DNA of 64,000 nucleotides. It comes from Actinoplanes lobatus (GTDB taxonomy: Bacteria; Actinomycetota; Actinomycetes; Mycobacteriales; Micromonosporaceae). Positions 26,480 through 35,333 of the stretch are shown here, one piece after another. Made by a program: the position numbers and the translations under genes. Under the pieces are notes generated by a model, which was given only the letters and a program-made list of their open reading frames with translations, searched no databases and was not told where the DNA came from. Positions within the stretch are counted from its first letter, which is position 1. The number at the start of each line of letters is the position of its first letter. Location of the stretch: assembly GCF_014205215.1 (NCBI RefSeq), contig NZ_JACHNC010000001.1, positions 2,609,001 to 2,673,000 of the forward strand, read 5' to 3'.

Positions 26480-27604
26480 CTAACTCAAACGTTCGGCCAC
26501 ATAGTCGATGCAGGCTGTGAGAGCGGTCACGTCGGACGGGTCGACGGTCGGGTAGAGGGCAACGCGGAGCTGGTTGCGGCCCAGCTTGCGGTAGGGCTCG
26601 GTGTCCACCACGTCGTTGGCGCGCAGCACCTTCGCGATGGCCGCGGCGTCCACACCCTCGAAGTCGATGGTGGCCACCGCGGCCGACCGCAGCGCCGGGT
26701 CGGTGACGAACGGCTGCGCGAAGGACGACCGGTCGGCCCAGCCGTAGATCGCCGCCGCGCTCTCCGCGCTGCGCTTGACCGCCCAGGACAGGCCGCCCTG
26801 CGCGTTCATCCAGTCGACCTGCTCGGCGGCGAGGAAGACGGTGGCCAGCGCCGGAGTGTTGTAGGTCTGCTCCAGCCGGGACTGCTCGATCGCGGTCACC
26901 AGGTCCAGGAACTGGGGAACGTACCGCCCGGACGCCTTGATCTCGTAGGCCCGCTCGATCGCGGCCGGCGACATCAGGGCCAGCCAGATCCCGCCGTCCG
27001 AGCCGAGCGCCTTCTGCGGGGCCAGGTAGTAGACGTCGGTCTCCCGGACGTCGACGTCGAGGCTGCCGCCGCCCGAGGTGGCGTCGGTGAGCAGGAGCGC
27101 GCCCGGGTCGGCGCCCTCGACCCGGCGGACCGGGACGGCCACACCGGTGGACGTCTCGTTCTGCACGGTGGCGTAGACGTCGGCGCCGGCTTCGGCGGTC
27201 AGGTACGACGCCTGGCCGCCGGGGGCCCGGTGCACGGTCGGCTCGGCCAGGAAGGGCGCGTCCGTGACCGCCTGCACGAACTTGGCGCCGAACTCGCCGA
27301 ATTCGGCGAACTGGGCCTTCTCCCGGACCAGGCCGAAGGTGGCGACCTCCCAGAAGGCGCTGGTCCCGCCGTTGGACAGGACCACCTCGTATCCGTCGGG
27401 CATCGAGAAGAACTCGGCCAGGCCGCGGCGCAGCCGGGCCACCTGGTCCTTCACCGTGCTCTGCCGGTGCGAGGTGCCCATGAAGGTGCGGGACACCGCG
27501 GAGAGCGCCTCGACACCCTCGGGACGGACCTTGCTCGGGCCCGAGCCGAAACGGCCGTCTACGGGTTTGATCGTGTCGGGGATCCGGATGTCAGCCACGA
27601 TCAC
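26480..27604 (-). CDS. serC: Phosphoserine aminotransferase
   Basis: 374 residues. SerC makes 3-phosphoserine from 3-phosphohydroxypyruvate and glutamate in serine synthesis and can act in the pyridoxal pathway in some bacteria. FGSGPSKVRPE and FMGTSHRQSTV at the N terminus and the PLP-binding lysine region LAPQKALGSDGG are diagnostic of the actinobacterial form. GTG 27604 overlaps the citrate synthase stop (GTGTGATC), so the two are translationally coupled; GTG 27598 is an alternative. Confidence 0.95.
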   Translation of the reverse strand: MIVADIRIPDTIKPVDGRFGSGPSKVRPEGVEALSAVSRTFMGTSHRQSTVKDQVARLRRGLAEFFSMPDGYEVVLSNGGTSAFWEVATFGLVREKAQFAEFGEFGAKFVQAVTDAPFLAEPTVHRAPGGQASYLTAEAGADVYATVQNETSTGVAVPVRRVEGADPGALLLTDATSGGGSLDVDVRETDVYYLAPQKALGSDGGIWLALMSPAAIERAYEIKASGRYVPQFLDLVTAIEQSRLEQTYNTPALATVFLAAEQVDWMNAQGGLSWAVKRSAESAAAIYGWADRSSFAQPFVTDPALRSAAVATIDFEGVDAAAIAKVLRANDVVDTEPYRKLGRNQLRVALYPTVDPSDVTALTACIDYVAERLS

Positions 27605-28707
27605 ACATTATGCGGGAGCTGATCCCAGCCCTCGACCTCCTGCGGCTTCCGCGGGTCCGGTCCCACATAGTGGAGACCCGGCCGCAGGATCCGCCCGAGC
27701 TTCTTCTGCTCCAGGATGTGCGCGCTCCACCCGGCCACCCGGGCGCACGTGAACATCGAGGTGAACATGTGCGCCGGGACCTCGGCGAAGTCGAGCACCA
27801 CGGCGGCCCAGAACTCCACGTTCGTCCACAGGTGCTGGTCCGGTTTGCGCTCGTGCAGCTCGGCCAGGGCGGCCCGCTCCAGTGCCTCGGCCACCTCGAA
27901 GCGCGGGGCGCCCAGGTCCTTCGCGATCCGGCGGAGCACCTTGGCCCGCGGGTCCTCGGCGCGGTAGACCCGGTGGCCGAAGCCCATCAGCCGCTCGCCG
28001 CGGTCCAGCCGGTCCTTCACATAGCCGACCGCGTCGCCGCTGCGCTCGACCGCCTCGATCATGTGCAGCACCCGGGTGGGCGCCCCGCCGTGCAGCGGGC
28101 CGGAGAGCGCGCCGATCCCGGAGGAGATGCAGGCGGCCGCGTCGGCGCCGGTGGACGCGACGATCCGGGTGGTGAAGGTGGACGCGTTGAGACCGTGCTC
28201 ACAGGAGGAGATGAAGTACGCGTCGACGGCCTTCACGTGCCGCGGGTCCGGCTCGCCACGCCACCGGCGCATGAACCGCTCCACGATGGTCTCGGCCTTG
28301 TCGATGTCCTTCTGCGGGACGGCCGGCAGGCCCAGCCCGCGGGCCGCCTGGGCGACGAAGGACAGCGCGGTCACCGACACCCGGGCCAGGTCGCGGCGGG
28401 CCTGCTCGTCGCTGATGTCGAGCATCTGGGACAGGCCCCAGTAGGGCGCCAGCATCGCGACGGCGGACTGCACGTCGACCCGGATGTCCCCGGAGTGCAC
28501 CGGCACCGGGAACGGCTCGGCGGGTGGCAGCCCCGGGCCGAACCGGCCGTCCACCAGCAGGCCCCAGACGTTGCCGAAGGAGACTTGCCCGATCAGGTCC
28601 TCGATGTCGACGCCGCGGTACCGCAGGGCGCCGCCGTCACGGTCGGGCTCGGCGATCTCGGTCTCGAACGCGATGACGCCCTCGAGCCCCGGCTTGAAGT
28701 CGGTCAC
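27601..28707 (-). CDS. Citrate synthase 2
   Basis: 368 residues. A type of citrate/2-methylcitrate synthase common in actinobacteria. Active-site histidines lie in SSCEHGLNAST and MGFGHRVYRAEDPRAK, with an Asp near the C-terminal LDFAEVPAHMF segment, and the substrate loop is GPLHGGAPTRVL. GTG 28707 is chosen with GGGAG five bases before it; family members begin TDFKPGLEG. The longer frame from 28806 has no support. It is divergent from pdxH and coupled to serC. Confidence 0.93.
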   Translation of the reverse strand: MTDFKPGLEGVIAFETEIAEPDRDGGALRYRGVDIEDLIGQVSFGNVWGLLVDGRFGPGLPPAEPFPVPVHSGDIRVDVQSAVAMLAPYWGLSQMLDISDEQARRDLARVSVTALSFVAQAARGLGLPAVPQKDIDKAETIVERFMRRWRGEPDPRHVKAVDAYFISSCEHGLNASTFTTRIVASTGADAAACISSGIGALSGPLHGGAPTRVLHMIEAVERSGDAVGYVKDRLDRGERLMGFGHRVYRAEDPRAKVLRRIAKDLGAPRFEVAEALERAALAELHERKPDQHLWTNVEFWAAVVLDFAEVPAHMFTSMFTCARVAGWSAHILEQKKLGRILRPGLHYVGPDPRKPQEVEGWDQLPHNV

Positions 28708-28911
28708 GGCACTCCCTGTGGAACCGAACTGCGGTGGGCCATTCATCTTGCCCGCCGGGTAACGGCATGGTCGACCCATCGCGATTGTGCTCTGGATGAC
28801 ACCCATCCTGGTTCAACTGACGATTCGCGGTGGGGGATTTACGGTTCGTTTCACATCCCGGGGTTACCTCAGTAGTTTGCGCCGGGGAAGGGCCGAGAGC
28901 GAGGGAGCGGC

Positions 28912-29565
28912 ATGGGCGCCGAAGCACCGTCACCCGCCGGGATGCGCCGTGACTACGGGGAGTGGCCGCCGCTGACCGAGAGTGTTCTGGCGGCCACCTG
29001 GCCGGAGCAGTTCGCGCTCTGGTTCGCCGACGCGACGGCCTTCGGCCTGCCGGAACCCAACGCGATGATCGTGGCCACCGCGGACGCCGGGGCGCGTCCC
29101 TCGGCGCGGACCGTTCTCCTCAAGGGGTACGACGACCGCGGTTTCGTCTTCTTCACCAACTACGAGTCGCGCAAGGGGCGGGAGGCGGCCGTCAACCCGT
29201 ACGCGAGCCTGGTCTTCCCGTGGTTTCCGATGCAGCGCCAGGTGATCGTGACCGGCCCGGTCGAGCGGGTCTCGCGCGCGGAGACCGAGGAGTACTTCGC
29301 GTCCCGGCCGCGCGGCTCCCAGCTCGGCGCCTGGGCCAGCCCGCAGTCGACGGTGCTGCCCGGGCCGGAGGCGCTGGACGATGGCCTGGCCGCGGTGGCC
29401 GAGCGGTTCGGGACCGGGCCGGTGCCGGCCCCGCCGCACTGGGGCGGGCTGCGGGTGCGGCCCGATGCCGTGGAGTTCTGGCAGGGCCGGACCAGCCGGC
29501 TGCACGATCGCCTCCGCTACCGCGCGACCGGTCCGGGCTGGGTGGTGGAGAGGCTGGCGCCTTGA
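28912..29565 (+). CDS. pdxH: Pyridoxamine 5'-phosphate oxidase
   Basis: 217 residues. This FMN enzyme oxidises pyridoxamine or pyridoxine phosphate to pyridoxal phosphate. Typical segments are [11 protein letters not shown] at the N terminus, [55 protein letters not shown] and the C-terminal [16 protein letters not shown]. The ribosome site (GAGGGAGCGGC) precedes the ATG. The TTGA overlap with the following MFS gene implies coupling. Confidence 0.95.
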   Translation: MGAEAPSPAGMRRDYGEWPPLTESVLAATWPEQFALWFADATAFGLPEPNAMIVATADAGARPSARTVLLKGYDDRGFVFFTNYESRKGREAAVNPYASLVFPWFPMQRQVIVTGPVERVSRAETEEYFASRPRGSQLGAWASPQSTVLPGPEALDDGLAAVAERFGTGPVPAPPHWGGLRVRPDAVEFWQGRTSRLHDRLRYRATGPGWVVERLAP

Positions 29566-30842
29566 CGCAGGCGACCCGGCGGCCGCGGTCCTGGATGATC
29601 GACACGCGGCCGTTGCGCGTGCCCACGTTCCGGCGGACCTGGATCGGCAACGGCGCGTCGTACTTCGGCTTCCAGTTCACCGCGGTGGCCGTACCGGTGC
29701 AGATGTTCGCGATAACCGGATCGCCCACCTGGGTGGGCCTGCTCGGCGTGGCCGGGCTGGTCCCGCTGTTGATCTTCGGCCTCTGGGGCGGCGCGGTGGC
29801 CGACGTGGTGGACCGCCGCAAGCTGCTGCTGTGCAGCTCGGTGATCACCTGGGCCAGCACGCTCGCGCTGCTGGTCCAGGCGCTGCTCGGGGTGCGCAGC
29901 GGGCACCTGCTGCTGGCGCTCACCGCGGTGCAGTCGGCCGGGTTCGCGGCGAGCTCCCCGGCCCGGCAGGCGATCGTGCCGCGGATCGTCCCGGAACGCC
30001 TGGTCCCGGCCGCCAACACACTCAACTACACGGCCACCACGGCCGGCGGGGTGCTCGGTCCGCTCGTGGCCGGCGTGATCATGGGCATCTGGTCCACCGG
30101 CGCCGGCGTGACCGCGGCGTACGCGCTGGACGCCCTGCTGTTCAGCGTCACGTTCTGGGCCACCTGGAAGCTGCCGGGCATCCCGCCCGCGGCCCGCGGT
30201 GACGGCGACGAGAAGCCCAGCGCCGGACTCCGCGGCATCCTCGCCGGCCTGCGGTTCCTGGTCACCCAGCCGGTGCTGCTGCTCTCCTTCGCCATCGACC
30301 TGATCGCCATGGTGTTCGCCATGCCCCGGGCTCTCTTCCCGGCGGTCGCGGTCCAGTTCGGCGGCGGCTCGGTGGTCGGCTGGCTGTACAGCGCGATCGC
30401 GATCGGCGCGATGATCGGCGGGCTCACCTCGGGCTGGATCAGCCGGATCCGCAGGCAGGGGCTGGCCCTGGTGGTCGCGGTGGTCGGCTGGGGCGTGGCG
30501 ATCGGCCTCTCCGGGCTGGCCGACCACCTGTGGGTGATCGTGCTGATGCTCGCCCTGGCCGGCGCGGCCGACCTGGTCAGCGCGGTCTACCGGCAGACGA
30601 TCATGCAGACCTTCGCGCCGGACCGGCTGCGCGGCCGCCTCCAGGGCGTGTTCACCGTGGTGGTGGCCGGTGGGCCCCGCCTCGGTGACCTGCGGGCCGG
30701 GGCCACCGCCGACCTGACCGGCGTCGGCACGTCCTGGGTGGGCGGCGGGTTCGTCGCCGCCGGACTGGCCGTGGTGCTCGCGTGTACCTCGCCCGCGCTG
30801 ATCCGCTACCAGTCCGAGCCGGAGCGGGTGGACGCCGGATAG
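29562..30842 (+). CDS. MFS transporter (MFS_3, exporter-like)
   Basis: 426 residues from a TTG start inside the pdxH stop, with GGAGAGG at suitable spacing. About 12 helices; [16 protein letters not shown] is the loop 2-3 motif. [26 protein letters not shown] is typical of the EntS-like group. The gene is probably cotranscribed with pdxH; the transported compound is unknown. Confidence 0.85.
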   Translation: MTQATRRPRSWMIDTRPLRVPTFRRTWIGNGASYFGFQFTAVAVPVQMFAITGSPTWVGLLGVAGLVPLLIFGLWGGAVADVVDRRKLLLCSSVITWASTLALLVQALLGVRSGHLLLALTAVQSAGFAASSPARQAIVPRIVPERLVPAANTLNYTATTAGGVLGPLVAGVIMGIWSTGAGVTAAYALDALLFSVTFWATWKLPGIPPAARGDGDEKPSAGLRGILAGLRFLVTQPVLLLSFAIDLIAMVFAMPRALFPAVAVQFGGGSVVGWLYSAIAIGAMIGGLTSGWISRIRRQGLALVVAVVGWGVAIGLSGLADHLWVIVLMLALAGAADLVSAVYRQTIMQTFAPDRLRGRLQGVFTVVVAGGPRLGDLRAGATADLTGVGTSWVGGGFVAAGLAVVLACTSPALIRYQSEPERVDAG

Positions 30843-30852
30843 TGTCGCGGGT

Positions 30853-31782
30853 ATGAGCGCAGAGTCAGCCGCGAGGTCCGGGATCCAGTGGTCGATCGAG
30901 GCGGCGGGACACCGCGCCGTCGTCACCGAGATCGGTGGCACGCTGCGGGCGTACTCCGTCGACGGCGCCGAACTGCTGGACGGCTTCGGCGAGGACGAGA
31001 TCGCCCCAGGCTCGGCCGGGCAGATCCTGGCGCCCTGGCCCAACCGGATCCGGGACGGGAAGTACGAGTTCGAGGGGCGGTCGTACCAGCTCGCGCTCAC
31101 CGAGCCGGCCCGGCACAACGCCATCCACGGGCTGGTCAACTGGTCCCGCTGGCACGCCGTCGAGCAGACCGCCGACGCGGTCACGCTGGAGTACGACCTG
31201 CCCGCCCAGGTCGGCTACCCGTGGTCGCTGCGCCTGCGTAACCGCTGGTCGGTGTCGTCCGACGGGCTCCGGGCGGTGCAGGAGGTGGTGAACACCTCGG
31301 AGTCGAACGCGCCCTGGGGGTACTCGGTCCACCCGTACCTGCGGCTGCCCGGCGTGACCGTGGAGGACACCGTGCTCCAGGTGCCGGCCAGGTCACGGAT
31401 CCTGGCGGACAACCGGCTGCTGCCGATCGGCGCCACCAAGATCGCCGGGACCGAGTTCGACTTCAGCGAGCCCCGCCGGATCGGTGACCTGGTGCTGGAC
31501 ACCACCTTCGGGGACATCGACTTCGGCCCCGACGGGATCACCGCGGTCACCCTGTCCGACCCGGCGTCCGGCCGCGACATCGTGGTCTGGGCCGACGGGA
31601 AGTACCGCTACTGGCAGGTCTTCACCGCCGACACCCTGCACGGCGAGCGGTTCCGCCGGTCCGTCGCGGTGGAGCCGATGACCTGCCCGCCGGACGCCTT
31701 CCGGACCGGCCGTGACCTGGTCGTCCTCTCGCCGGGCTCGACCTGGGAGACCTCCTGGGGCATCCGGCCCTCTGTCGCCTGA
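30853..31782 (+). CDS. Aldose 1-epimerase family protein
   Basis: 309 residues. Galactose-mutarotase-like enzymes interconvert alpha and beta sugars. The WPNRIRDGKYEFEGR segment, NAIHGLVNWSRW (catalytic His), YSVHPYLRLPG (second His) and VAVEPMTCPPDAF (catalytic Glu) are all in their expected order. ATG 30853 lies ten bases after the preceding stop. The next gene begins inside a 14-base tandem duplication that starts at this gene's stop. Confidence 0.9.
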   Translation: MSAESAARSGIQWSIEAAGHRAVVTEIGGTLRAYSVDGAELLDGFGEDEIAPGSAGQILAPWPNRIRDGKYEFEGRSYQLALTEPARHNAIHGLVNWSRWHAVEQTADAVTLEYDLPAQVGYPWSLRLRNRWSVSSDGLRAVQEVVNTSESNAPWGYSVHPYLRLPGVTVEDTVLQVPARSRILADNRLLPIGATKIAGTEFDFSEPRRIGDLVLDTTFGDIDFGPDGITAVTLSDPASGRDIVVWADGKYRYWQVFTADTLHGERFRRSVAVEPMTCPPDAFRTGRDLVVLSPGSTWETSWGIRPSVA

Positions 31783-31804
31783 TGGAGTTCGCCTGATGGA
31801 GTTC
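31777..31804. repeat. 14-bp tandem duplication across a stop/start junction
   Basis: GCCTGATGGAGTTC occurs at 31777-31790 and again at 31791-31804. The first copy holds the epimerase stop and an ATG that now opens a four-codon frame. The second holds the start used by the nitroreductase. Confidence 0.9.
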
Positions 31805-32413
31805 GACGAGGTGGTCCGCCGCCGGCGGATGGTGCGCGGTTACGACCCGGACCGTCCGGTCCCGCCGGAGCTGGTCGACAAGATCGTCCGGCACGGGCTG
31901 CGGGCGCCGTCGGCCGGTTTCTCGCAGGGCTGGAGTTTCCTGGTTCTCACCGGGCAGGCCGATCGCGACCGGTTCTGGGCGGCGACCGCGGAGGCCGAAG
32001 GGCCGGCCGAGGGCTGGCTGGCCCGGATGCGGACGGCGCCGCTGATCATCGTGGCGCTGTCCAACAAATCGGCCTATCTGGAGCGTTACGCCCAGCCCGA
32101 CAAAGGCTGGACGGATCGTGACGAGTCACGCTGGCCCGCGCCGTTCTGGGACATCGACACCGGGTTCGCCGCCCTGCTCATGCACCTCACCGCGGTCAAC
32201 GAGGACCTCGGATCGTGCTTCATCGGGCTGCCCGCCGGCCGGGTGGACGCCTTCAAGGAGGCGTTCGGGGTGCCGCCGGAGTTCCGCCCGATCGGAGCAC
32301 TGACGATCGGCTACCGGGGCGGGGACAAGAGGTCACCGTCACTGCGGCGTGGGCACCGTCCGGTGGACTCCGTGGTGCATCATGGCCGGTGGACTTCGGC
32401 GGGCGAGGTCTGA
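31796..32413 (+). CDS. Nitroreductase family protein
   Basis: 205 residues. FMN-dependent NAD(P)H oxidoreductase fold. MEFDEVVRRRRMVRGYDPDRPVP with the RAPSAGFSQGWSFLVLTG block is the family's FMN site, and LGSCFIGLPAGRVDAF is near the C-terminal core. The substrate could be a nitro compound, quinone or flavin-linked intermediate. The start lies in the second copy of a 14-base duplication. Confidence 0.88.
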   Translation: MEFDEVVRRRRMVRGYDPDRPVPPELVDKIVRHGLRAPSAGFSQGWSFLVLTGQADRDRFWAATAEAEGPAEGWLARMRTAPLIIVALSNKSAYLERYAQPDKGWTDRDESRWPAPFWDIDTGFAALLMHLTAVNEDLGSCFIGLPAGRVDAFKEAFGVPPEFRPIGALTIGYRGGDKRSPSLRRGHRPVDSVVHHGRWTSAGEV

Positions 32414-32463
32414 CCGGCCCGGGGTTACGCTGGCATACGGTTCTCACGGAAAGGGCAGCCGCC

Positions 32464-32760
32464 GTGATCTTCAAAGCGGTCCGGGACGGAGCCCCGTACC
32501 CCGATCACCAGACCACACTCAAGGAGTGGGCGGACATTCCGCCGCGCAAGGTCTGGCTCGCCGACCTCATCACCACCAAGCGCGAGCTGGCGCTGGACAA
32601 ACTCCTCGCCGAGGACTCCACCTTCTACGGCGATCTGTTCCCCCATGTCGTGGAGTTTCAGGGCGCCCTCTACCTGGAGGACGGTCTGCACCGCGCACTG
32701 CGCGCGGCCCTGCAGCAGCGCAAGGAGATCCACGCGCGGGTGCTGGTCCTGGAGGTCTGA
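32464..32760 (+). CDS. Conserved actinobacterial small protein (ParB-like or antitoxin-like)
   Basis: 98 residues, GTG start with GGAAAGG upstream. The sequence PYPDHQTTLKEWADIPPRKVWLADLITTK, then LAEDSTFYGDLFPHVVEFQG and EDGLHRALRAALQQRKEIHARVL, belongs to a small family seen in many actinomycetes. The DGLHR turn resembles ParB/Srx-type nuclease folds; related proteins have sometimes been labelled as antitoxin-like. I see no toxin partner, so I leave the function open. Confidence 0.7.
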   Translation: MIFKAVRDGAPYPDHQTTLKEWADIPPRKVWLADLITTKRELALDKLLAEDSTFYGDLFPHVVEFQGALYLEDGLHRALRAALQQRKEIHARVLVLEV

Positions 32761-32808
32761 TCGCATCCGGGCCTGTCGATGTTGGACGCCCGCCGGTTAG
32801 CTTGGGTC

Positions 32809-33984
32809 ATGGGTGTTCGACCTCTTGACCTGCTGGATCTTGACGATTTGCTGAGTGATGAGGAGCGCGACGCCCGCGCTCTCGCCCGCCGCGTCGCCGA
32901 CGATCACATTCGTCCGGCCGTGGCCGAGTGGTACGAGAACGGCGATGCCCCGATCCGGGAGCTGGCCGTCGAGTTCGGCAAGGCCGGCCTGTTCGGCATG
33001 CACCTGACCGGGTACGGCTGCGCCGGCTCGTCGGTGGTCGCCCTCGGCCTGACATGCATGGAGGTGGAGGCCGCCGACTCCGGGATCCGCTCGCTGATCT
33101 CGGTGCAGGGCTCCCTGGTCATGTACGCGATCTGGCGCTACGGCTCGGAGGAGCAGAAACTCGCCTGGCTCCCGGCGCTGGCGTCCGGCCGGGCGATCGG
33201 CTGCTTCGGCCTGGCCGAGCCGGATCACGGCTCCGACCCGACCGGCATGTCCACCCGGGCCCGTCAGGACGGCGACGACTGGGTGCTCGACGGCGTGAAG
33301 ACCTGGATCCTCAACGCGCCGATCGCCGACGTGGCGATCATCTGGGCGCGGGCCGACAAGGGCGTGGCCGGATTCGTCGTCCCGACCGACGTGAGCGGCT
33401 ACACGGCCCGCGAGATCAGCCACAAGATGTCGCTGCGCGCGTCCAGTACGGGCGAGATCGTCCTGGACGGGGTCCGGCTGCCGGAGAGCGCCCGGCTGCC
33501 CGGCGCCCGCAGCCTGATGGCGCCGATGTCCTGCCTCACCGAGGCCCGGCTCAGCATCATCTGGGGTGTGCTCGGGGCGGCCCGGGACTGTCTCGACACG
33601 GCGCTCGACTACGCGGCCGCGCGGGAGCAGTTCGGGCGGCCGATCGCCGGGTTCCAGCTGACCCAGGCCAAGCTCGCGGACATGGCTCTGGAGCTGCAGA
33701 AGGGGTTCCTGCTGGCACTGCATCTGGGGCGGCGGCGGGAGCGGCAGGACGGGCCGCTGCGGCCGGAGCAGATCAGTGTCGGGAAGCTGAACAACGTGCG
33801 GGAGGCCATCAAGATCGCTCGGCAGTGCCGGACGATCATGGGTGGCAACGGGATCCTTGCGGAGTACCCGGTGATGCGGCACGCCAGCAATCTGGAGAGC
33901 GTGCTGACGTACGAGGGGACGTCGGAGATCCACCAGCTGTCGATCGGGCAGAAGCTGACCGGTTTGAACGCTTTCGCACGGTGA
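32809..33984 (+). CDS. Acyl-CoA dehydrogenase (glutaryl-CoA-dehydrogenase-like)
   Basis: 391 residues. FAD enzyme for alpha,beta-oxidation of acyl-CoA. CFGLAEPDHGSDPTGM and the TWILNAPIADVAIIWA region bind FAD and substrate; the catalytic base is the Glu in YEGTSEIHQL near the C terminus, in the position used by glutaryl-CoA dehydrogenases. MGGNGILAEYPVMRH is also typical. Preceded by 48 bases after the small protein; no other fatty-acid or lysine genes are adjacent. Confidence 0.9.
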   Translation: MGVRPLDLLDLDDLLSDEERDARALARRVADDHIRPAVAEWYENGDAPIRELAVEFGKAGLFGMHLTGYGCAGSSVVALGLTCMEVEAADSGIRSLISVQGSLVMYAIWRYGSEEQKLAWLPALASGRAIGCFGLAEPDHGSDPTGMSTRARQDGDDWVLDGVKTWILNAPIADVAIIWARADKGVAGFVVPTDVSGYTAREISHKMSLRASSTGEIVLDGVRLPESARLPGARSLMAPMSCLTEARLSIIWGVLGAARDCLDTALDYAAAREQFGRPIAGFQLTQAKLADMALELQKGFLLALHLGRRRERQDGPLRPEQISVGKLNNVREAIKIARQCRTIMGGNGILAEYPVMRHASNLESVLTYEGTSEIHQLSIGQKLTGLNAFAR

Positions 33985-34042
33985 GCCGCCCGAGTGGGTT
34001 CTCCGGTCGCGGATTGTCGTACCCCCTCCGTACCGTTTAGAC

Positions 34043-34759
34043 ATGGCCGAATCGCCCGCCCCCGCATCCCCCGACCCCGAGCCCACCAGCGAGTTCCCGG
34101 CCGTTCAGCGCGGACCCAGCGGGTTCGCCCGGCTGCTGATCTTCGTGGGCGTCGTCTTCGCCCTGCTGGTCGCGTCCTGCCTCGGGCTGCGCGCGATCAA
34201 CGTGCTGCCCACCTTCGACAACCCGTTCACCGACCGGACGACCGACCGCAGCCAGCCGGTGCTCCTCGAGTCCATGCGCGACCTGGAGCGGTTCGTGGCG
34301 GCCGACGGCACCTTCCAGGTCATCGTCGATCTCCAGGAGAACAAGGACAACATCCCCGACTTCCTGATCAACCGGCGGACACTGTTCGTCGGCTCGGGCA
34401 CCGTCGAGGCCTATGTCGACTTCGGCGGCCTGGCCGGAGACGCGCTCAAGGTGGACGAGGAGAAGAAGACGATCGAGCTGAGGCTGCCCGCCCCGCAGCA
34501 GTCCACGGCCGCTCTCGACATGGAGCGCAGTTACGTGGTGGCGGACGAGCGCGGGCTCTTCAACCGGATCGGCGACGCCTTCCGCGACGATCCCGGCAAG
34601 CAGCAGCAGGTCTATCAGCTCGCCCAGCAGCGGATCACCGAGGCGGCCCGGGCGAGCGGGCTCGACGAGCGGGCCCGGGAGAACACGCAGCGCATGCTGG
34701 AGAGCCTCTTCGCGCGGCTGGGCTACTCGACGGTCACGGTGACCTTCGCCAACCCATGA
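34043..34759 (+). CDS. DUF4230 family membrane-anchored protein
   Basis: 238 residues. A short Pro-rich cytoplasmic N terminus is followed by one membrane helix at about 30-50 (LLIFVGVVFALLVASCLGL). The extracellular part reads LERFVAADGTFQVIVDLQENKDNIPDF through VGSGTVEAYVDFGGL, which is the DUF4230 signature. Function unknown. It ends before a strong hairpin shared with the convergent PspC gene. Confidence 0.82.
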   Translation: MAESPAPASPDPEPTSEFPAVQRGPSGFARLLIFVGVVFALLVASCLGLRAINVLPTFDNPFTDRTTDRSQPVLLESMRDLERFVAADGTFQVIVDLQENKDNIPDFLINRRTLFVGSGTVEAYVDFGGLAGDALKVDEEKKTIELRLPAPQQSTAALDMERSYVVADERGLFNRIGDAFRDDPGKQQQVYQLAQQRITEAARASGLDERARENTQRMLESLFARLGYSTVTVTFANP

Positions 34760-34772
34760 CCCGCGGTGGGCG

Positions 34773-34806
34773 GTCGCTCTCCGGGCCGCATTGCCCGGAG
34801 AGCGAC
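34773..34806. terminator. Hairpin between DUF4230 and PspC genes
   Basis: GTCGCTCTCCGGG (34773-34785) and its exact complement (34794-34806) surround an eight-base loop. It lies 13 bases after the DUF4230 stop and 90 bases beyond the PspC stop, and could serve both strands. Confidence 0.75.
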
Positions 34807-34895
34807 GCCACCGGCGATCACCGGCCGGCGTACGGGGGGAGCCGACCAGGCCGGTGTCGCCTACCCGTTTTCGGGCTCACGCCCTCCGACGGGCG

Positions 34896-35093
34896 TCACT
34901 CGCTGGGCATCAGCGCCCAGAGGACCAGGTAGATCAGGAACTGCGGGCCCGGGAGCAGGCAGGACAGGACGAACAGCAGCCGGACGGTGCCGGGCCGCAT
35001 CCCGAAACGCTGGGCCAACCCGGCGCAGACACCGGCGATGCGGCGGTTGTGACGGGGGCGGGAGAACGAGCGGGTCCTGAGGGGGCTGGTCAC
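34896..35093 (-). CDS. PspC-domain small membrane protein
   Basis: 65 residues. GTG 35093 has AGGAG eight bases upstream; the longer frame to 35450 is not supported. The NRRIAGVCAGLAQRFGM motif is the PspC signature, followed by one or two membrane helices (RLLFVLSCLLPGPQFLIYLVLW). PspC proteins take part in envelope-stress responses in some bacteria. Divergent from the phosphatidyltransferase gene. Confidence 0.85.
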   Translation of the reverse strand: MTSPLRTRSFSRPRHNRRIAGVCAGLAQRFGMRPGTVRLLFVLSCLLPGPQFLIYLVLWALMPSE

Positions 35094-35279
35094 GTCATCC
35101 ACTCCTTCGGCGGCGCCCCGGCTCTCTGCCGTGGCCACTTCGACGGTAAGTACCGGAGCCGGGCCGTCCCTCGTTCCACGGGTGGATGCGAGCGAGTCAG
35201 CTCCCGTAAGGGTGACCCGTACCCACGTGACGCCCGCTGTTAACCTGGACCGCATTTCGGGCCTGGTGTGGACCGGTCC

Positions 35280-35309
35280 GTCGGTTTTCCGTCGGTTTTC
35301 CGTCGGTTT
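35280..35309 (+). repeat. 11-bp direct repeat in a leader
   Basis: GTCGGTTTTCC occurs at 35280-35290 and 35291-35301, with a partial third copy at 35302-35309, just before the GAGGAGG ribosome site of the phosphatidyltransferase gene. The remainder of the 240-base divergent gap 35094-35333 shows no other clear element. Confidence 0.8.
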
Positions 35310-35333
35310 GAGGAGGCAAGCGGTGGCGCTCCG

